Positions 8,545-17,984 are shown, numbered from the stretch's first letter. The stretch: DNA of 64,000 bases from CAXBCP01 sp047638395 (GCA_047638395.1 JBLIMV010000008.1:62001-126000); one strand, 5' to 3'. The notes: a model not told the origin generated them from the sequence alone. A program made the numbers and translations.

Positions 8545-10896
8545 TTAAAGCACCGGGTTGTCGAGGGCGTTCAGCAGAATTTCAGGCGTCATGGGCATCT
8601 CGGTCACCAGTGCCCGGTGCGGACGCAGCGCATCGTTGACGGCACACATGATAGCAGCGGGCGCGCCGACGGTGCCTGCTTCGCCGGCACCTTTAGCACC
8701 GAGTTGCGTTCCCTCCATCAGCGTCTCCACATGACCGACCTCGATATCGGGCATTTCGGCCGCCATCGGCACCATGTAATCGGCAAGCGTACCATTCAGC
8801 AAATTGGCATCATCGTCGTAAATGCAATGCTCGAACAACGCGCCACCAATACCCTGCACGACCCCGCCGCGAATCTGCTCATCGACCAGCAACGGATTGA
8901 TCACCCGGCCGCAATCCTCAACCACCCAGTGCTTCAGCGGCGTCACGAAGCCGGTCTGGAGATCGACCTCCACCAGTGCACCCTGTATGCCGTTGGCAAT
9001 GCAGAACGGCGCTTGCGGTGCGTAATGCCGGGTTGCCGCCAGTTCGGGCTGCGTTCCAGGAGGCAGCAGATCGTGCCGGAAATGACCTGCCTCGGCGACC
9101 TCCGCAAGGCTCACCCGGACGTCACCTGTCTCCCGGTCGCGAATCCCGCCCGGGCCAACATCCAGGGTCTCCGGTGCGGTCTGCAGGATCGCCCCGGCGA
9201 GAGCACAGAGATTTTCCGCGAGTGCATCGGCGGCGCGCCACGCGGCCTCTCCGCCGATCGTCAGACCGCGCGATGCCCATGCCCCACCGCCATACGGCGT
9301 GACCGCGGTATCGCCGGAAAAATTGATCGCGATATCGTCCATCCCGATACCGAGGCGGTCGCCAACAATTTGCGCAATACCGGTCGGGGTTCCCTGCCCT
9401 TGATCCGTGACGCTGGTGAGGACGTTTACCTTGCCCGTTGGCTCCAGCTTGACCGTCGCACCGTCCTGGGTGGAGACACGGGCCTGTGCCGGTCCGTAAT
9501 AGGCGCCGCCGACGGCCGTCAATTCGACGAAGGTCGCAAGTCCGATTCCCCGCCAGATACCGCGCGCGCGCAGGCGCTCCTGGTCGCGGCGCAATTCCGC
9601 GTAGTCCATCATCTCCAAAAGCTTATCGAGACATTCGGTCAGCGAAAGCGGTGTCAACGGCACGCCGGACAGTGTCTTCGTCGGGAAGGCATCGTCGGCA
9701 ATGTAGCTATTGCGGCGAAAGACGGCCGGATCGACACCTGCTTTCGCTGCCGCAAGATCGACCAATTGTTCGGTGACCGCCGTGGCGATGGGCTGACCGA
9801 CGGCACGGTACATCGCCACCGTCGGGCGGTTCTGAAACGCCGCACGGAACCGTCCTGAATAAGCTTTCAGGGCATAAGGTGCGCCGGACAGGTTCAGGTT
9901 CATCATACCTTCGCCGATGGAGGCCCTTTTATATGCGGAATACGGGCCGATTCCGCCGACCGCATCGATGGTCATGGCTGTTACCTGGCGATCATTTGCC
10001 GTCAGCGACGCGGTCACAACGTGATCCCGCGAATGCATGTCGCTGACGAAGGATTCCAACCGGTCAGCAACAAATTTTACCGGCCTGCCCAATGTCCGGC
10101 TAAGGGCCGCAGTCGCCACCTCGTCACCGTATACATGAAGCTTGATACCGAAACCGCCACCAACATCGGGACAAATCACGCGAACCCTGTGCTCATCAAT
10201 ACCCAGATGGCGGGAAAGTACATCCTGCTGCTGCCAGGGTGTCTGGTGCGATGCATAAACGGTCAGCGTTTCATCGCCGCTGTTCCAATCCGCCACCGTC
10301 GCCCGGGTCTCCAACGGCACGCCTGTATGGCGGCCGAAAGTAAATGTTGCAGACACAGTCGGGTCTTCGCCTGCCTCCGCTATATCGGCGCCAGCGGTCG
10401 CCTCAAAGGCGAGGTTGTCGGTGTCTCCTGGATGAACTCGGGCCGCGCCCGCATCCAGTGCCGCGCCGCCGCTCGAAACTGCAGGCAGAGGTTCCCAATC
10501 TATTGCGAGTAAATCCACTGCGTCTTCGGCAAGGGCGCGTGATGTCGCAACGACGGCGGCAACAGGCTCCCCCTGCCAGCGCACCACATCCACCGCCATC
10601 GCATGCTGTTCAGGACTCCGCAGCGACGGAATATGCGCCGCCCTGCCAGTCCAGGGCTGACATACTTCGGACAGCTCGGCGCCCGTCATAACCGCCACGA
10701 CGCCGTCGGAGGCGCGCGCAGCATTCTTATCGATCGATTTGATATGGGCATGCGGGTAGGGAGAACGCGCGAAGGCCACGTGAACCATCCGGGGAAGCTG
10801 GATATCGTCTGAATACCGGCCTCGACCGGCAACCAGGCGCTTTGCATTGGGCCGGCTGACGCCCTTGCCGATCAACCCCTCATCATTCCCGCCCAT
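8545..10896 (-). CDS. Molybdenum hydroxylase large subunit (CoxL/xanthine dehydrogenase family), without adjacent partner subunits
   Basis: A 783-residue molybdopterin-binding subunit. It begins GKGVSRPNAKRLVAGRGRYSDDI, the usual start of this family, and has the VICPDVGGGFGIK motif near 250, an MYRAVGQPIATAVTEQ segment in the place of the common YRGAGRPEA, and the catalytic-glutamate motif GAKGAGEAG near 745. The start at 10896 is set by AAGGG before ATG; 36 further upstream codons are open but do not look coding. These enzymes hydroxylate aromatic or N-heteroaromatic rings or aldehydes with water. Unlike the set at 14.3-17.9 kb, no iron-sulphur or FAD subunit is next to it, so it must borrow them from elsewhere. 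Confidence 0.88.
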   Translation of the reverse strand: MGGNDEGLIGKGVSRPNAKRLVAGRGRYSDDIQLPRMVHVAFARSPYPHAHIKSIDKNAARASDGVVAVMTGAELSEVCQPWTGRAAHIPSLRSPEQHAMAVDVVRWQGEPVAAVVATSRALAEDAVDLLAIDWEPLPAVSSGGAALDAGAARVHPGDTDNLAFEATAGADIAEAGEDPTVSATFTFGRHTGVPLETRATVADWNSGDETLTVYASHQTPWQQQDVLSRHLGIDEHRVRVICPDVGGGFGIKLHVYGDEVATAALSRTLGRPVKFVADRLESFVSDMHSRDHVVTASLTANDRQVTAMTIDAVGGIGPYSAYKRASIGEGMMNLNLSGAPYALKAYSGRFRAAFQNRPTVAMYRAVGQPIATAVTEQLVDLAAAKAGVDPAVFRRNSYIADDAFPTKTLSGVPLTPLSLTECLDKLLEMMDYAELRRDQERLRARGIWRGIGLATFVELTAVGGAYYGPAQARVSTQDGATVKLEPTGKVNVLTSVTDQGQGTPTGIAQIVGDRLGIGMDDIAINFSGDTAVTPYGGGAWASRGLTIGGEAAWRAADALAENLCALAGAILQTAPETLDVGPGGIRDRETGDVRVSLAEVAEAGHFRHDLLPPGTQPELAATRHYAPQAPFCIANGIQGALVEVDLQTGFVTPLKHWVVEDCGRVINPLLVDEQIRGGVVQGIGGALFEHCIYDDDANLLNGTLADYMVPMAAEMPDIEVGHVETLMEGTQLGAKGAGEAGTVGAPAAIMCAVNDALRPHRALVTEMPMTPEILLNALDNPVL

Positions 10897-11052
10897 TTTA
10901 TCCCTTTCGCCAAAAGCGCCGATTATCACTGTTGATCTGCACGAACATACCGTTAACCGTAATAGCGCAATGAATCGACACAAACGGTGCCGTATGGTAG
11001 ACAAACCTCGAACGAACTAATAGCAAACAGAGGCTTAACGGGAGTTTTTTGA

Positions 11053-12021
11053 ATGAACTATCTTAAATTGTTTCTCGGCACGGCGGCAGGTGTTGCACTC
11101 GCAACAACCGCATCCGCTCAAACCGTTGGTATCGGCTCGACAAAGGCCGGCGCCGTCGCACAGATCACCGCGACGATCTCCAAAGCTGTTTCCGAACATG
11201 GCGGCATCCAGATGCGCACGCAGACCATGGGCGGCACGCAGCAGTACATCCCGGTCGTAAATGCCGGCGAGCTGGAGTTCGGCATTTCGAACATCACCCA
11301 GTTCCACTTCGCACGCACCGGCACCGGCCTGTCGAAAGGCACGCCCTACGAAAACCTTCAGCTGGTCGCGACGATGATGAAATTTACCGTCAGCCCGGTT
11401 GTCGGTCTGAAATCCGGCATCACCAAGACGTCGCAGCTTAAAGGCACCCGGATGTCGGTTGGCTTTAAAGGCGCACCGCTTTTCGCAAATATCCATGAAG
11501 GTGCCCTTGCGACCGCAGATCTGGTCGCCCCGAGGGACATCAAACCGGTCCCGCAGGTCGGTCTGGTGCAACATTGGCGCGCCTTTATGGCAGGCAAAGT
11601 CGATTGGGTCATCGCGGCGGCCGGTTCGGGCTTCGTGAAGCAGATGAACGCCAAAATCGACGGCGGCATCCGCCATATCAGCTTCCCCGACACGCCGGAA
11701 GCGCTCGCAAAGATGCACAAATTCTTCCCGAAGACCACTTGGGAAGTCGTTCCGCCGCGTAAGGGACTGACCGGTGTGGTTGAGCCGACCAACTTCGTGT
11801 CCTATGATTACATGCTTTGGACCCATAAGGGACTGTCCGACGAGATGGTCTACAAGGTCACCAAGGTCATGCACACGCAGGCAAAGCAGCTTAAGGAAGG
11901 CGGACCGCTGTGGCGTTCGTTCCAGGCCAATGAACGGCTGGCGAAACCGCAGGGACACCCCTACCACCCTGGTGCAATGAAGTACTACAAGGAAGCGGGC
12001 CTGTGGCCTGCCGGAAGCTGA
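11053..12021 (+). CDS. TAXI family TRAP transporter solute-binding protein
   Basis: A 322-residue periplasmic protein of the TAXI type. The signal peptide runs to about residue 23 (GVALATTASA|QT), and the mature start TVGIGSTKAGAVAQITATISKAV is typical of the family, followed by GGTQQYIPVVNAGELEFGISN. TAXI proteins deliver carboxylates such as 2-oxoglutarate or aromatic acids to a fused TRAP permease, and the next gene is such a permease. CGGGAG precedes the ATG. It is divergent from the lone CoxL gene across 156 bases, which suggests shared control. An intrinsic terminator follows it, separating it from the permease gene. Confidence 0.9.
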   Translation: MNYLKLFLGTAAGVALATTASAQTVGIGSTKAGAVAQITATISKAVSEHGGIQMRTQTMGGTQQYIPVVNAGELEFGISNITQFHFARTGTGLSKGTPYENLQLVATMMKFTVSPVVGLKSGITKTSQLKGTRMSVGFKGAPLFANIHEGALATADLVAPRDIKPVPQVGLVQHWRAFMAGKVDWVIAAAGSGFVKQMNAKIDGGIRHISFPDTPEALAKMHKFFPKTTWEVVPPRKGLTGVVEPTNFVSYDYMLWTHKGLSDEMVYKVTKVMHTQAKQLKEGGPLWRSFQANERLAKPQGHPYHPGAMKYYKEAGLWPAGS

Positions 12022-12049
12022 TCTGAAAAGTATCAGCTAGGAAAATTTT

Positions 12050-12086
12050 CGCCCGCGCCCTTCACAGGACGCGGGCGATTTTTTTT
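12050..12086 (+). terminator. Intrinsic terminator after the TAXI binding-protein gene
   Basis: Perfect 8-bp stem CGCCCGCG (12050-12057) with CGCGGGCG (12070-12077), then a run of T from 12079. It lies between the binding-protein gene and the permease gene of the same transporter, so it probably lets more binding protein than permease be made. Confidence 0.85.
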
Positions 12087-12120
12087 CGATCAGCGGATCT
12101 CAAAATCACCTATAAAGACT

Positions 12121-12150
12121 TAGACAAGCCGCAAAAAATACATCAATAAT
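12121..12150 (+). promoter_or_regulatory. Possible promoter for the TAXI-TRAP permease
   Basis: TAGACA at 12121-12126 and AATAAT at 12145-12150, 18 bases apart, lie after the terminator and about 60 bases before the GTG start of the permease gene. The match to a sigma-70 promoter is moderate. Confidence 0.3.
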
Positions 12151-12210
12151 GCCCGGCTGAAGCGGCAGATAAGCTGCTCATCAACAGGGAAATTCACTGG
12201 AGGTCCGGCC

Positions 12211-14208
12211 GTGGCCGACAATACAACTGCGACTGACGACAAAAACGAAAATGAAAAGGGCGCTCTGCTTCTGGCGGCGCGCACGGAAACCAACCTCGTC
12301 AAAATGCTGACGCTCGGTCTCGGTGCCCTGATCACGATTATCGTGCTGACCTGGGCGATAGAACTCTGGCTAAGCATCGGCTTCCAGTGGTTCGACGAAC
12401 AGGCGATGGTGACCTGCCTTGGCCTGACCCTCGCAATCATTTTTATCCGCTATCCATTCAGTGGTGGCCGTGATCGCAGTTCCCTGCCCTGGTATGACAT
12501 CATACTTGCGGCTCTCGGGCTCGGCACCTGCCTCTATCTGGCATATATCTACGGCGACATTGAGGCCAATCCGTTTGTGATGCGCCCGACGATGTTCATC
12601 ATCGGCCTCATCCTGCTGCCGATGATCTGGGAAAGTCTTCGCCGCACCACCGGCTGGAGCCTGACGCTCGTCTTCAGTTTCTTCATCCTGTACGCCTTTG
12701 TCGGGCACCTGATGCCCGGCATGCTGGAAGGACGTGAACAGAAATACGTCCCGCTCATCGCCGAGCTTGGCGTGACGAATGTGGCACTCCTTGGTCTGCC
12801 GATGAAAATTATCGTTCTGACCGTCGTGCTGTTTATCTGGATGGGTCAGTTGCTGCTGCACACCGGTGCGTCTGAATGGTTTACCGATGTTGCCGCTGCA
12901 ATCATGGGCCGCTCACGCGGCGGCTCCGCGAAAATTGCTGTTGTGGCCTCAGGGCTGTTCGGATCAATCTCCGGCTCCGCTGTTTCCAACGTGGCATCGA
13001 CCGGCGTGATCACGATTCCGCTGATGCGCCAGGCCGGTTACGACGCCAAGACGGCGGGCGCGATCGAAGCCGTCGCGTCAACCGGCGGACAGATCATGCC
13101 GCCGATCATGGGCGCAGCCGCCTTCCTGATGGCCGAGCTGCTGGAGCTTGAATACACGGAAGTCATTCTGGCAGCACTGGTTCCGGCCGCCCTCTATTAC
13201 CTGGCTGTGTTCGTACAGGCCGATCTTGAGGCTGCGAAAAAAGGCATCGCACCATTGCCGAAGGACCGGATTCCGCCGCTACTGCGGGTCATGAAGGAGG
13301 GCTGGTTCTTCATGCTGCCCTATTGTGTCCTGATCTACACGCTGTTCACACTGAACATGCCACCGCAGGAATCGGCATTTTGGGCCGCAATTTCGGTAGG
13401 TGTCGTCAGTATCGTCTTCGGATACAAGAAACACCGCATCACGCCGTCTCAGTTATGGGACTCTATCGCCGGCTGCGGGCGCACCTCGGCAGAGATTATC
13501 GTTATCGGCGCAATGGCGGGCATTATCATCGCAATCCTCGACCGTACCGGTCTTGGGCAGGCGCTGACGCTGATCCTCGCCGCTGTCGGTGAAGACAGTC
13601 TGTTCCTTCTGCTGATCCTCACCGCGCTCGTTTCCATCCTTCTCGGGATGGGAATGCCGACATCGGCGATCTATCTATTGTTGGCCACCATGATTGCGCC
13701 ATCGCTTATCAAGCTGGGAGTCAATCCGATTGCCGCACATATGTTTGTGCTGTATTTCGGGCTGATGTCGATGATAACGCCACCGGTCGCGATAGCGGCG
13801 TTTGCGGCCGCGTCATTGTCAGGGGCGAAACCTATGGAAACAGGGATGACAGCCGTCCGGCTCGGCTGGATTGCGTATGTCATCCCGTTCGTGTTCGTGC
13901 TGTCGCCGTCCCTGCTCGGTCAGGGTGACCTGGTTCACATTATCATGGCAACGGTCACCGCCTTTGCGGGAGTCTGGATCGCATCTTGCGGCCTTATCGG
14001 ATACCTGTTCGGTCCACTTTCGGCGATCATGCGGCTCTTGTTCTTCACGTCGGGGATCTTGCTGCTGTTGCCGGCGGACGCCATTCCGCACGGTCTTCTC
14101 ATCAATGCGGCCGGTCTCGGCCTCGGGATCATCGTGGTCATGAAGGACCTCGCAGCGAACAAGGACAAACGCAAAGCTGCCAAAGCCGCTGCAGCACTCG
14201 GCGAGTAA
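12211..14208 (+). CDS. TRAP transporter fused permease (TAXI type, DctQ-DctM fusion)
   Basis: A 665-residue inner-membrane protein rich in membrane segments. The N-terminal 190 residues correspond to the small DctQ-like subunit and the rest to the DctM-like channel, as is usual for permeases that work with TAXI binding proteins. Family motifs are GLFGSISGSAVSNVASTG, AIEAVASTGGQIMPPIMGA and LGMGMPTSAIYLL. The start is a GTG with GGAGGT before it. It should import an organic acid with a cation gradient together with the protein at 11053-12021. The C-terminus is a short lysine- and alanine-rich tail. A bidirectional terminator follows. Confidence 0.92.
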   Translation: MADNTTATDDKNENEKGALLLAARTETNLVKMLTLGLGALITIIVLTWAIELWLSIGFQWFDEQAMVTCLGLTLAIIFIRYPFSGGRDRSSLPWYDIILAALGLGTCLYLAYIYGDIEANPFVMRPTMFIIGLILLPMIWESLRRTTGWSLTLVFSFFILYAFVGHLMPGMLEGREQKYVPLIAELGVTNVALLGLPMKIIVLTVVLFIWMGQLLLHTGASEWFTDVAAAIMGRSRGGSAKIAVVASGLFGSISGSAVSNVASTGVITIPLMRQAGYDAKTAGAIEAVASTGGQIMPPIMGAAAFLMAELLELEYTEVILAALVPAALYYLAVFVQADLEAAKKGIAPLPKDRIPPLLRVMKEGWFFMLPYCVLIYTLFTLNMPPQESAFWAAISVGVVSIVFGYKKHRITPSQLWDSIAGCGRTSAEIIVIGAMAGIIIAILDRTGLGQALTLILAAVGEDSLFLLLILTALVSILLGMGMPTSAIYLLLATMIAPSLIKLGVNPIAAHMFVLYFGLMSMITPPVAIAAFAAASLSGAKPMETGMTAVRLGWIAYVIPFVFVLSPSLLGQGDLVHIIMATVTAFAGVWIASCGLIGYLFGPLSAIMRLLFFTSGILLLLPADAIPHGLLINAAGLGLGIIVVMKDLAANKDKRKAAKAAAALGE

Positions 14209-14223
14209 CTGAAAAAGACGAGT

Positions 14224-14255
14224 AAAAAGGGCGGTCTTCGGACCGCCCTTTTTTT
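14224..14255. terminator. Bidirectional intrinsic terminator
   Basis: GGGCGGTC (14229-14236), loop TTCG, GACCGCCC (14241-14248), with a T-run to the right and an A-run to the left. It serves the permease gene on the plus strand and the molybdenum hydroxylase operon on the minus strand, which converge here. Confidence 0.9.
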
Positions 14256-14267
14256 ATCTGAAAAGCT

Positions 14268-16562
14268 CTACCCGCCCGCTTCGTCTATTGCCGCGAGGAC
14301 GCGCTCAGGTGTCAGCGGTAATTCCCGGATACGCACACCTATCGCATCTTCGACCGCATTCGCGATCGCGGATGCCACAGGTAGCATGCAGCCCTCGCCG
14401 ATACTTTTGGCGCCGAATGGCCCGGGACCGTGGCCCTGCTCCTGCAGAATCGACACAAACCCGTCGGGAATGTCTGTCGCCAGGGGAACGCGGTAATCCA
14501 GACCATTGCCGTTCATCAGCGTCGCACCGTCATAGACCATGCAGGGGAAGAGCACGCCGGTCATCCCCATGACAGCAGAACCTTCGTCCTGGCCGCGGCA
14601 CACCTGCGGATTGATCGCCCGCCCGGCATCACCCGACACCACCAGCTGCAGCAGCCGGATCAGCCCGGTCTCGCGGTCGACCTCGACCTCGGCGGCACCC
14701 CACCCGAACTCCCAGGACACGCATTGCGTCTCAAGCGGTGCGGCGTGATCCATCTCAGGTTTGAAGAAACCGGCGCCGGTGAACTCATATCCGGTGCCTC
14801 CGTAAAACCGCATGATCATTGGCGCCAATGGATGGGACTCGTTTCCCTTCCGGATCGACCAGTCATCGAGCCTGATCTCATCTACGCTACAGTTCAGCTC
14901 ACTCGCGGCAAATTCCAGAACCTTCTGTTTTGCCTCCAGCGTCGCCTGCTGAACCGCCTGAGCCGTCCCGATGATCGCGGAACTGGCATTCGTGCCCTGT
15001 TCGAACGGCGTATGATCGGTGTTGAGTTCCGGATAGACGACCCGGTCGAGCTTTGTATTCAGCAATTCAGCAACGATCTGCGACATGGCTGTGTGAATGC
15101 CCTGCCCGATCTCAATCGCGCCGCATTCCAGATAGACGCCGCCGGTCGTCGTAATCCGAACCCGGGCCTGCGAAGGCTTGTTCACGCCGCCAGCGTCCTT
15201 GAACCCGATAGATACCCCCATGCCGCGCCCGTCATCTCGGGAACGTTTTTCATAGCCGGCCCGGTCAGCCACAATCTTCAGCCCGGCTCGAAGGTCTGAA
15301 TCGATCCCACTTTCGCCAGGCACATAGGCTTCACCCAGGTTTTTGACGTTCTGCATCCGCAGGTCCAGGGGATCACGCCCCAATGCGCGGGCAATGATGT
15401 CGATCTGGGATTCTGACGCCCAGGATGCCTGCGTGCCACCAAAGCCACGATATGGCCCGGCCGGGGTGGTATTGGTCAGAATGCAATCGCAGTCGATGTT
15501 CAGGTGCTGCCAGTTATACGGTCCCGGGAGGCGATAGCCGGCTTTCTCCGCCACCAGCGGACTGGCGTCGGAATAGGCGCCGGCATCGAGGAGAATGTGT
15601 CCCGACCGGGCGACAAATGTGCCGTCGGCCATGACGCCCGTCTTCACATTCAGAATCGCGGCATGCTGGCTCTGCGTCAGGAAATTTTCTTCCGTCGTCA
15701 TACAGAACCGGACCGGCCTGTCGGACATGCGCGCCAGCAGAACAGCGATCGGCTCGGTCTTGCAGTTGTTCTTCGCACCGTAACCTGCGCCAAGGTAGGG
15801 AACCCTTACCCGGATCTGATTCTCCGGGTACTGGAAAACCCGGGCCAGCTCCTTGCGCAGCGGGAACGGGTTCTGCGTACTCGACCAGACCTCAATAACA
15901 TCACCCTGCATCCGGGCCACGGTAACGAACGGTTCAAGGTGGAAGTGCTGATCGCGCGAAAAGACGAAGCGATCTTCGAAGATATGATCACAACCTTCAA
16001 AGGCCGCCTCATCACCGGTCTCGTAGGAAAACCGGTAGCAGTTGTTTCGCCCAGGACGGCGTACGGCACTCGCTCCCTGGCCGTATGCAGGCACGATGCC
16101 CATTGGCTCTTCTTCGAACAGCTCTGGTGCCGTCTCGGCCATCGCTTCATCGATGGTGGCAACGGTCGGCAATACCTCGTAGCCGACCTCAATCTGTTCC
16201 AACGCCGCTACAGCCTGCAACTCCGTCTCTGCGGCGACCGCCGCGACGGTGTCACCGATATAGCGCACCTTATCCATCGCAACGATGGGCTGATCCTTGA
16301 TAAAATAGCCATAGGTCGGGTTCAACCCATCCAGGTCGTCCCGCGTGATCACCGCATGCACACCGGGCATGCCACGCGCCTTCGACGCATCGATAGACGT
16401 TACACGGGCATGTGCATGGGGTGAGCGGAGGACCTTTGCGTGAAGCATGCCGGGGAACGACACATCCACCGTATAGGTCGCCGCCCCTGTTGTTTTAGGC
16501 ACAGCATCTTTACGGACAGACTCATGGCCCACCACCTGCAGATTTGGCGATATCTCGTTCAT
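14268..16562 (-). CDS. Molybdenum hydroxylase large subunit (xanthine dehydrogenase / 4-hydroxybenzoyl-CoA reductase family)
   Basis: A 764-residue molybdopterin-binding subunit, third gene of a complete medium-small-large set. It opens VVGHESVRKDAVPKTTGAATY and has RVPYLGAGYGAKNN near 260, PYRGFGGTQASW near 360 and the catalytic-glutamate motif FGAKSIGEG near 725. The start at 16562 overlaps the stop of the iron-sulphur subunit gene by ATGA (16559-16562). The enzyme is expected to hydroxylate an N-heteroaromatic, aromatic-CoA or aldehyde substrate in the cytosol; the PYRGFG type of loop does not tell which. It differs clearly from the lone large subunit at 8545-10896, so they are not recent duplicates. 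Confidence 0.9.
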   Translation of the reverse strand: MNEISPNLQVVGHESVRKDAVPKTTGAATYTVDVSFPGMLHAKVLRSPHAHARVTSIDASKARGMPGVHAVITRDDLDGLNPTYGYFIKDQPIVAMDKVRYIGDTVAAVAAETELQAVAALEQIEVGYEVLPTVATIDEAMAETAPELFEEEPMGIVPAYGQGASAVRRPGRNNCYRFSYETGDEAAFEGCDHIFEDRFVFSRDQHFHLEPFVTVARMQGDVIEVWSSTQNPFPLRKELARVFQYPENQIRVRVPYLGAGYGAKNNCKTEPIAVLLARMSDRPVRFCMTTEENFLTQSQHAAILNVKTGVMADGTFVARSGHILLDAGAYSDASPLVAEKAGYRLPGPYNWQHLNIDCDCILTNTTPAGPYRGFGGTQASWASESQIDIIARALGRDPLDLRMQNVKNLGEAYVPGESGIDSDLRAGLKIVADRAGYEKRSRDDGRGMGVSIGFKDAGGVNKPSQARVRITTTGGVYLECGAIEIGQGIHTAMSQIVAELLNTKLDRVVYPELNTDHTPFEQGTNASSAIIGTAQAVQQATLEAKQKVLEFAASELNCSVDEIRLDDWSIRKGNESHPLAPMIMRFYGGTGYEFTGAGFFKPEMDHAAPLETQCVSWEFGWGAAEVEVDRETGLIRLLQLVVSGDAGRAINPQVCRGQDEGSAVMGMTGVLFPCMVYDGATLMNGNGLDYRVPLATDIPDGFVSILQEQGHGPGPFGAKSIGEGCMLPVASAIANAVEDAIGVRIRELPLTPERVLAAIDEAGG

Positions 16563-17050
16563 TTGCCTTGCTCCTGCGTCATGGCAACGGCTTTTTCCAC
16601 CGCCTCGATAATCACCTCGTAGCCGGTGCACCGACAGATATTGGCGCCCATCCAGGTGCGGATCGCATCGCGGTTCGGAGCCGGATCGCGATCAAGCAGT
16701 GCCCGGGCCAGCATGATCATGCCGGGCGTGCAGTAGCCGCACTGAAAAGCGCTATTCTCTATAAAGGCCTGTTGAACCAAATCGAGCGTGCCGTCCGTTG
16801 CCGCGAGGCCTTCAACGGTCCGGACCTCCGCTCCATCGGCCTGCCACGCAAACGTGGCGCAGCTCGACACGGGCCTGCCATCCAGCAGAACCGTGCACGC
16901 ACCACAGGCTCCCAGGTCGCAGGACAGCTTCGCACCGGTCAGCGCCATCCGGTCACGCAGGACGTCGATCAGCATTTCCTCGGGCCGGACGTGCAATTCC
17001 TGCGCGACGCCATTAACGGTGAAGGACACATACGCCAGTTCGCCGCTCAT
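16559..17050 (-). CDS. Molybdenum hydroxylase small subunit, two [2Fe-2S] clusters (CoxS-like)
   Basis: A 163-residue ferredoxin-like subunit. The plant-type cluster is bound by CDLGACGAC and the following Cys in LLDGRPVSSC (residues about 44-64). The second cluster is bound by QCGYCTPGM near 104 and NICRCTGY near 138, as in all CoxS proteins. It passes electrons from the molybdenum centre to the FAD subunit. It overlaps both neighbours by ATGA, with its start in the FAD-subunit gene end (17047-17050), so the three genes are translationally coupled in the order medium, small, large. Confidence 0.95.
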   Translation of the reverse strand: MSGELAYVSFTVNGVAQELHVRPEEMLIDVLRDRMALTGAKLSCDLGACGACTVLLDGRPVSSCATFAWQADGAEVRTVEGLAATDGTLDLVQQAFIENSAFQCGYCTPGMIMLARALLDRDPAPNRDAIRTWMGANICRCTGYEVIIEAVEKAVAMTQEQGK

Positions 17051-17868
17051 GACGCATCTCCCCGCTGCAATTTCTCAATCAGCCGGCGGGACAATACGCC
17101 GATCATGCGCCGGCGGTACGCACTGCCCCCCATTGGATTGTCGATCGGATCCGGCAGCACGGCCGACAGCGATCCTTCCACGTCGGTAACCTGCCCTGAC
17201 CAGAAGAACGGCGAAATATAGGCACACCCCACCGCAACTGACGTACTATCCCCGTCGAGCGCCACGGCGACACTGACCACAGGCTTCAGGCTGCGGTCGA
17301 AACCAAACCGCGCCGCCGCCGACACGGGGATATCTATGGCGGTTAACAGAGCCCGCTTCGGAAAACCCTGGGGGGGAGACGATGCCGACAAAACGACCTC
17401 GCCGGCATCGGTGAGAAACACAAGTTTCGCGCCGATTGCACCGAGCAGTACCGGGCCGTCATAGGCCCGCTCCGCCGCCATCAAGTTCCCCCCAACTGTC
17501 CCTGTCATTCTTATGCGAACATTACCGATTGTGGTCCAGGCCGCCTGGAAGGCCGGCAATCGCGCGGCGAGAAGCGGAGAGGTTTCGACATCCCAATGGG
17601 TCGCCAACGCACCGATGCGGATAAAATCGCCACGATCCTCGATTGCGCGAAGCGCAGACAGCCCGGAAAGATCGATGAGCGTTCCCGCGGTATCGCCGCT
17701 GCGCATTCGGCGGACGAGATCGATTCCACCGGCGATGACCAACGCGTCATCTGCTTCGCTCAGAGCGGCAACAGCCTCAGCCGGTGTGGTTGGTCTTTGA
17801 AGACGAAAAGGCGCGATCGCGCGGTGAGTTCGGGAAATCCATCCCGCATCTGTGGCATGCGTGTACAT
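17047..17868 (-). CDS. Molybdenum hydroxylase FAD-binding medium subunit (CoxM-like)
   Basis: A protein of about 273 residues. FAD-binding family features are FRLQRPTTPAEAVAAL at the start, LVIAGGIDLVRRMR (the usual AGG-x-D/S-L loop), TTIGNVRIRMTGTVGGNLMAAE and YRRRMIGVLSRRLI at the end. An in-frame TTG at 17934 opens the frame, but it lies too close to the terminator of the neighbouring operon; the ATG at 17868 fits the family N-terminus. No good ribosome binding site is visible for it. First gene of the three-subunit operon. The second FAD loop (AERAYDGP) departs from the common ADPAADLP form. Confidence 0.87.
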   Translation of the reverse strand: MYTHATDAGWISRTHRAIAPFRLQRPTTPAEAVAALSEADDALVIAGGIDLVRRMRSGDTAGTLIDLSGLSALRAIEDRGDFIRIGALATHWDVETSPLLAARLPAFQAAWTTIGNVRIRMTGTVGGNLMAAERAYDGPVLLGAIGAKLVFLTDAGEVVLSASSPPQGFPKRALLTAIDIPVSAAARFGFDRSLKPVVSVAVALDGDSTSVAVGCAYISPFFWSGQVTDVEGSLSAVLPDPIDNPMGGSAYRRRMIGVLSRRLIEKLQRGDAS

Positions 17869-17935
17869 AACCACAGGGTCGAAATTTGGTGCCGCCTTGT
17901 CAACGTAAAACGGGGCGAATAAGGGAGGCCCCAAC

Positions 17936-17961
17936 GAAAAAGGGCGGCCCGAAGGCCGCCC
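17936..17961 (-). terminator. Intrinsic terminator of the TRAP transporter operon
   Basis: Stem GGGCGGCC/GGCCGCCC with a tetraloop (17942-17961), followed on the minus strand by five T (17941 down to 17937). It lies just after the DctP gene and before the molybdenum hydroxylase operon on the same strand. Confidence 0.88.
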
Positions 17962-17984
17962 TAATTCTAATCAGGCAGTTTCGG

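Noticed and set aside
8203..9858. Plus-strand frame of 551 codons
   Set aside because: Antisense to the molybdenum hydroxylase and Usp genes; high-GC shadow without recognisable domains.
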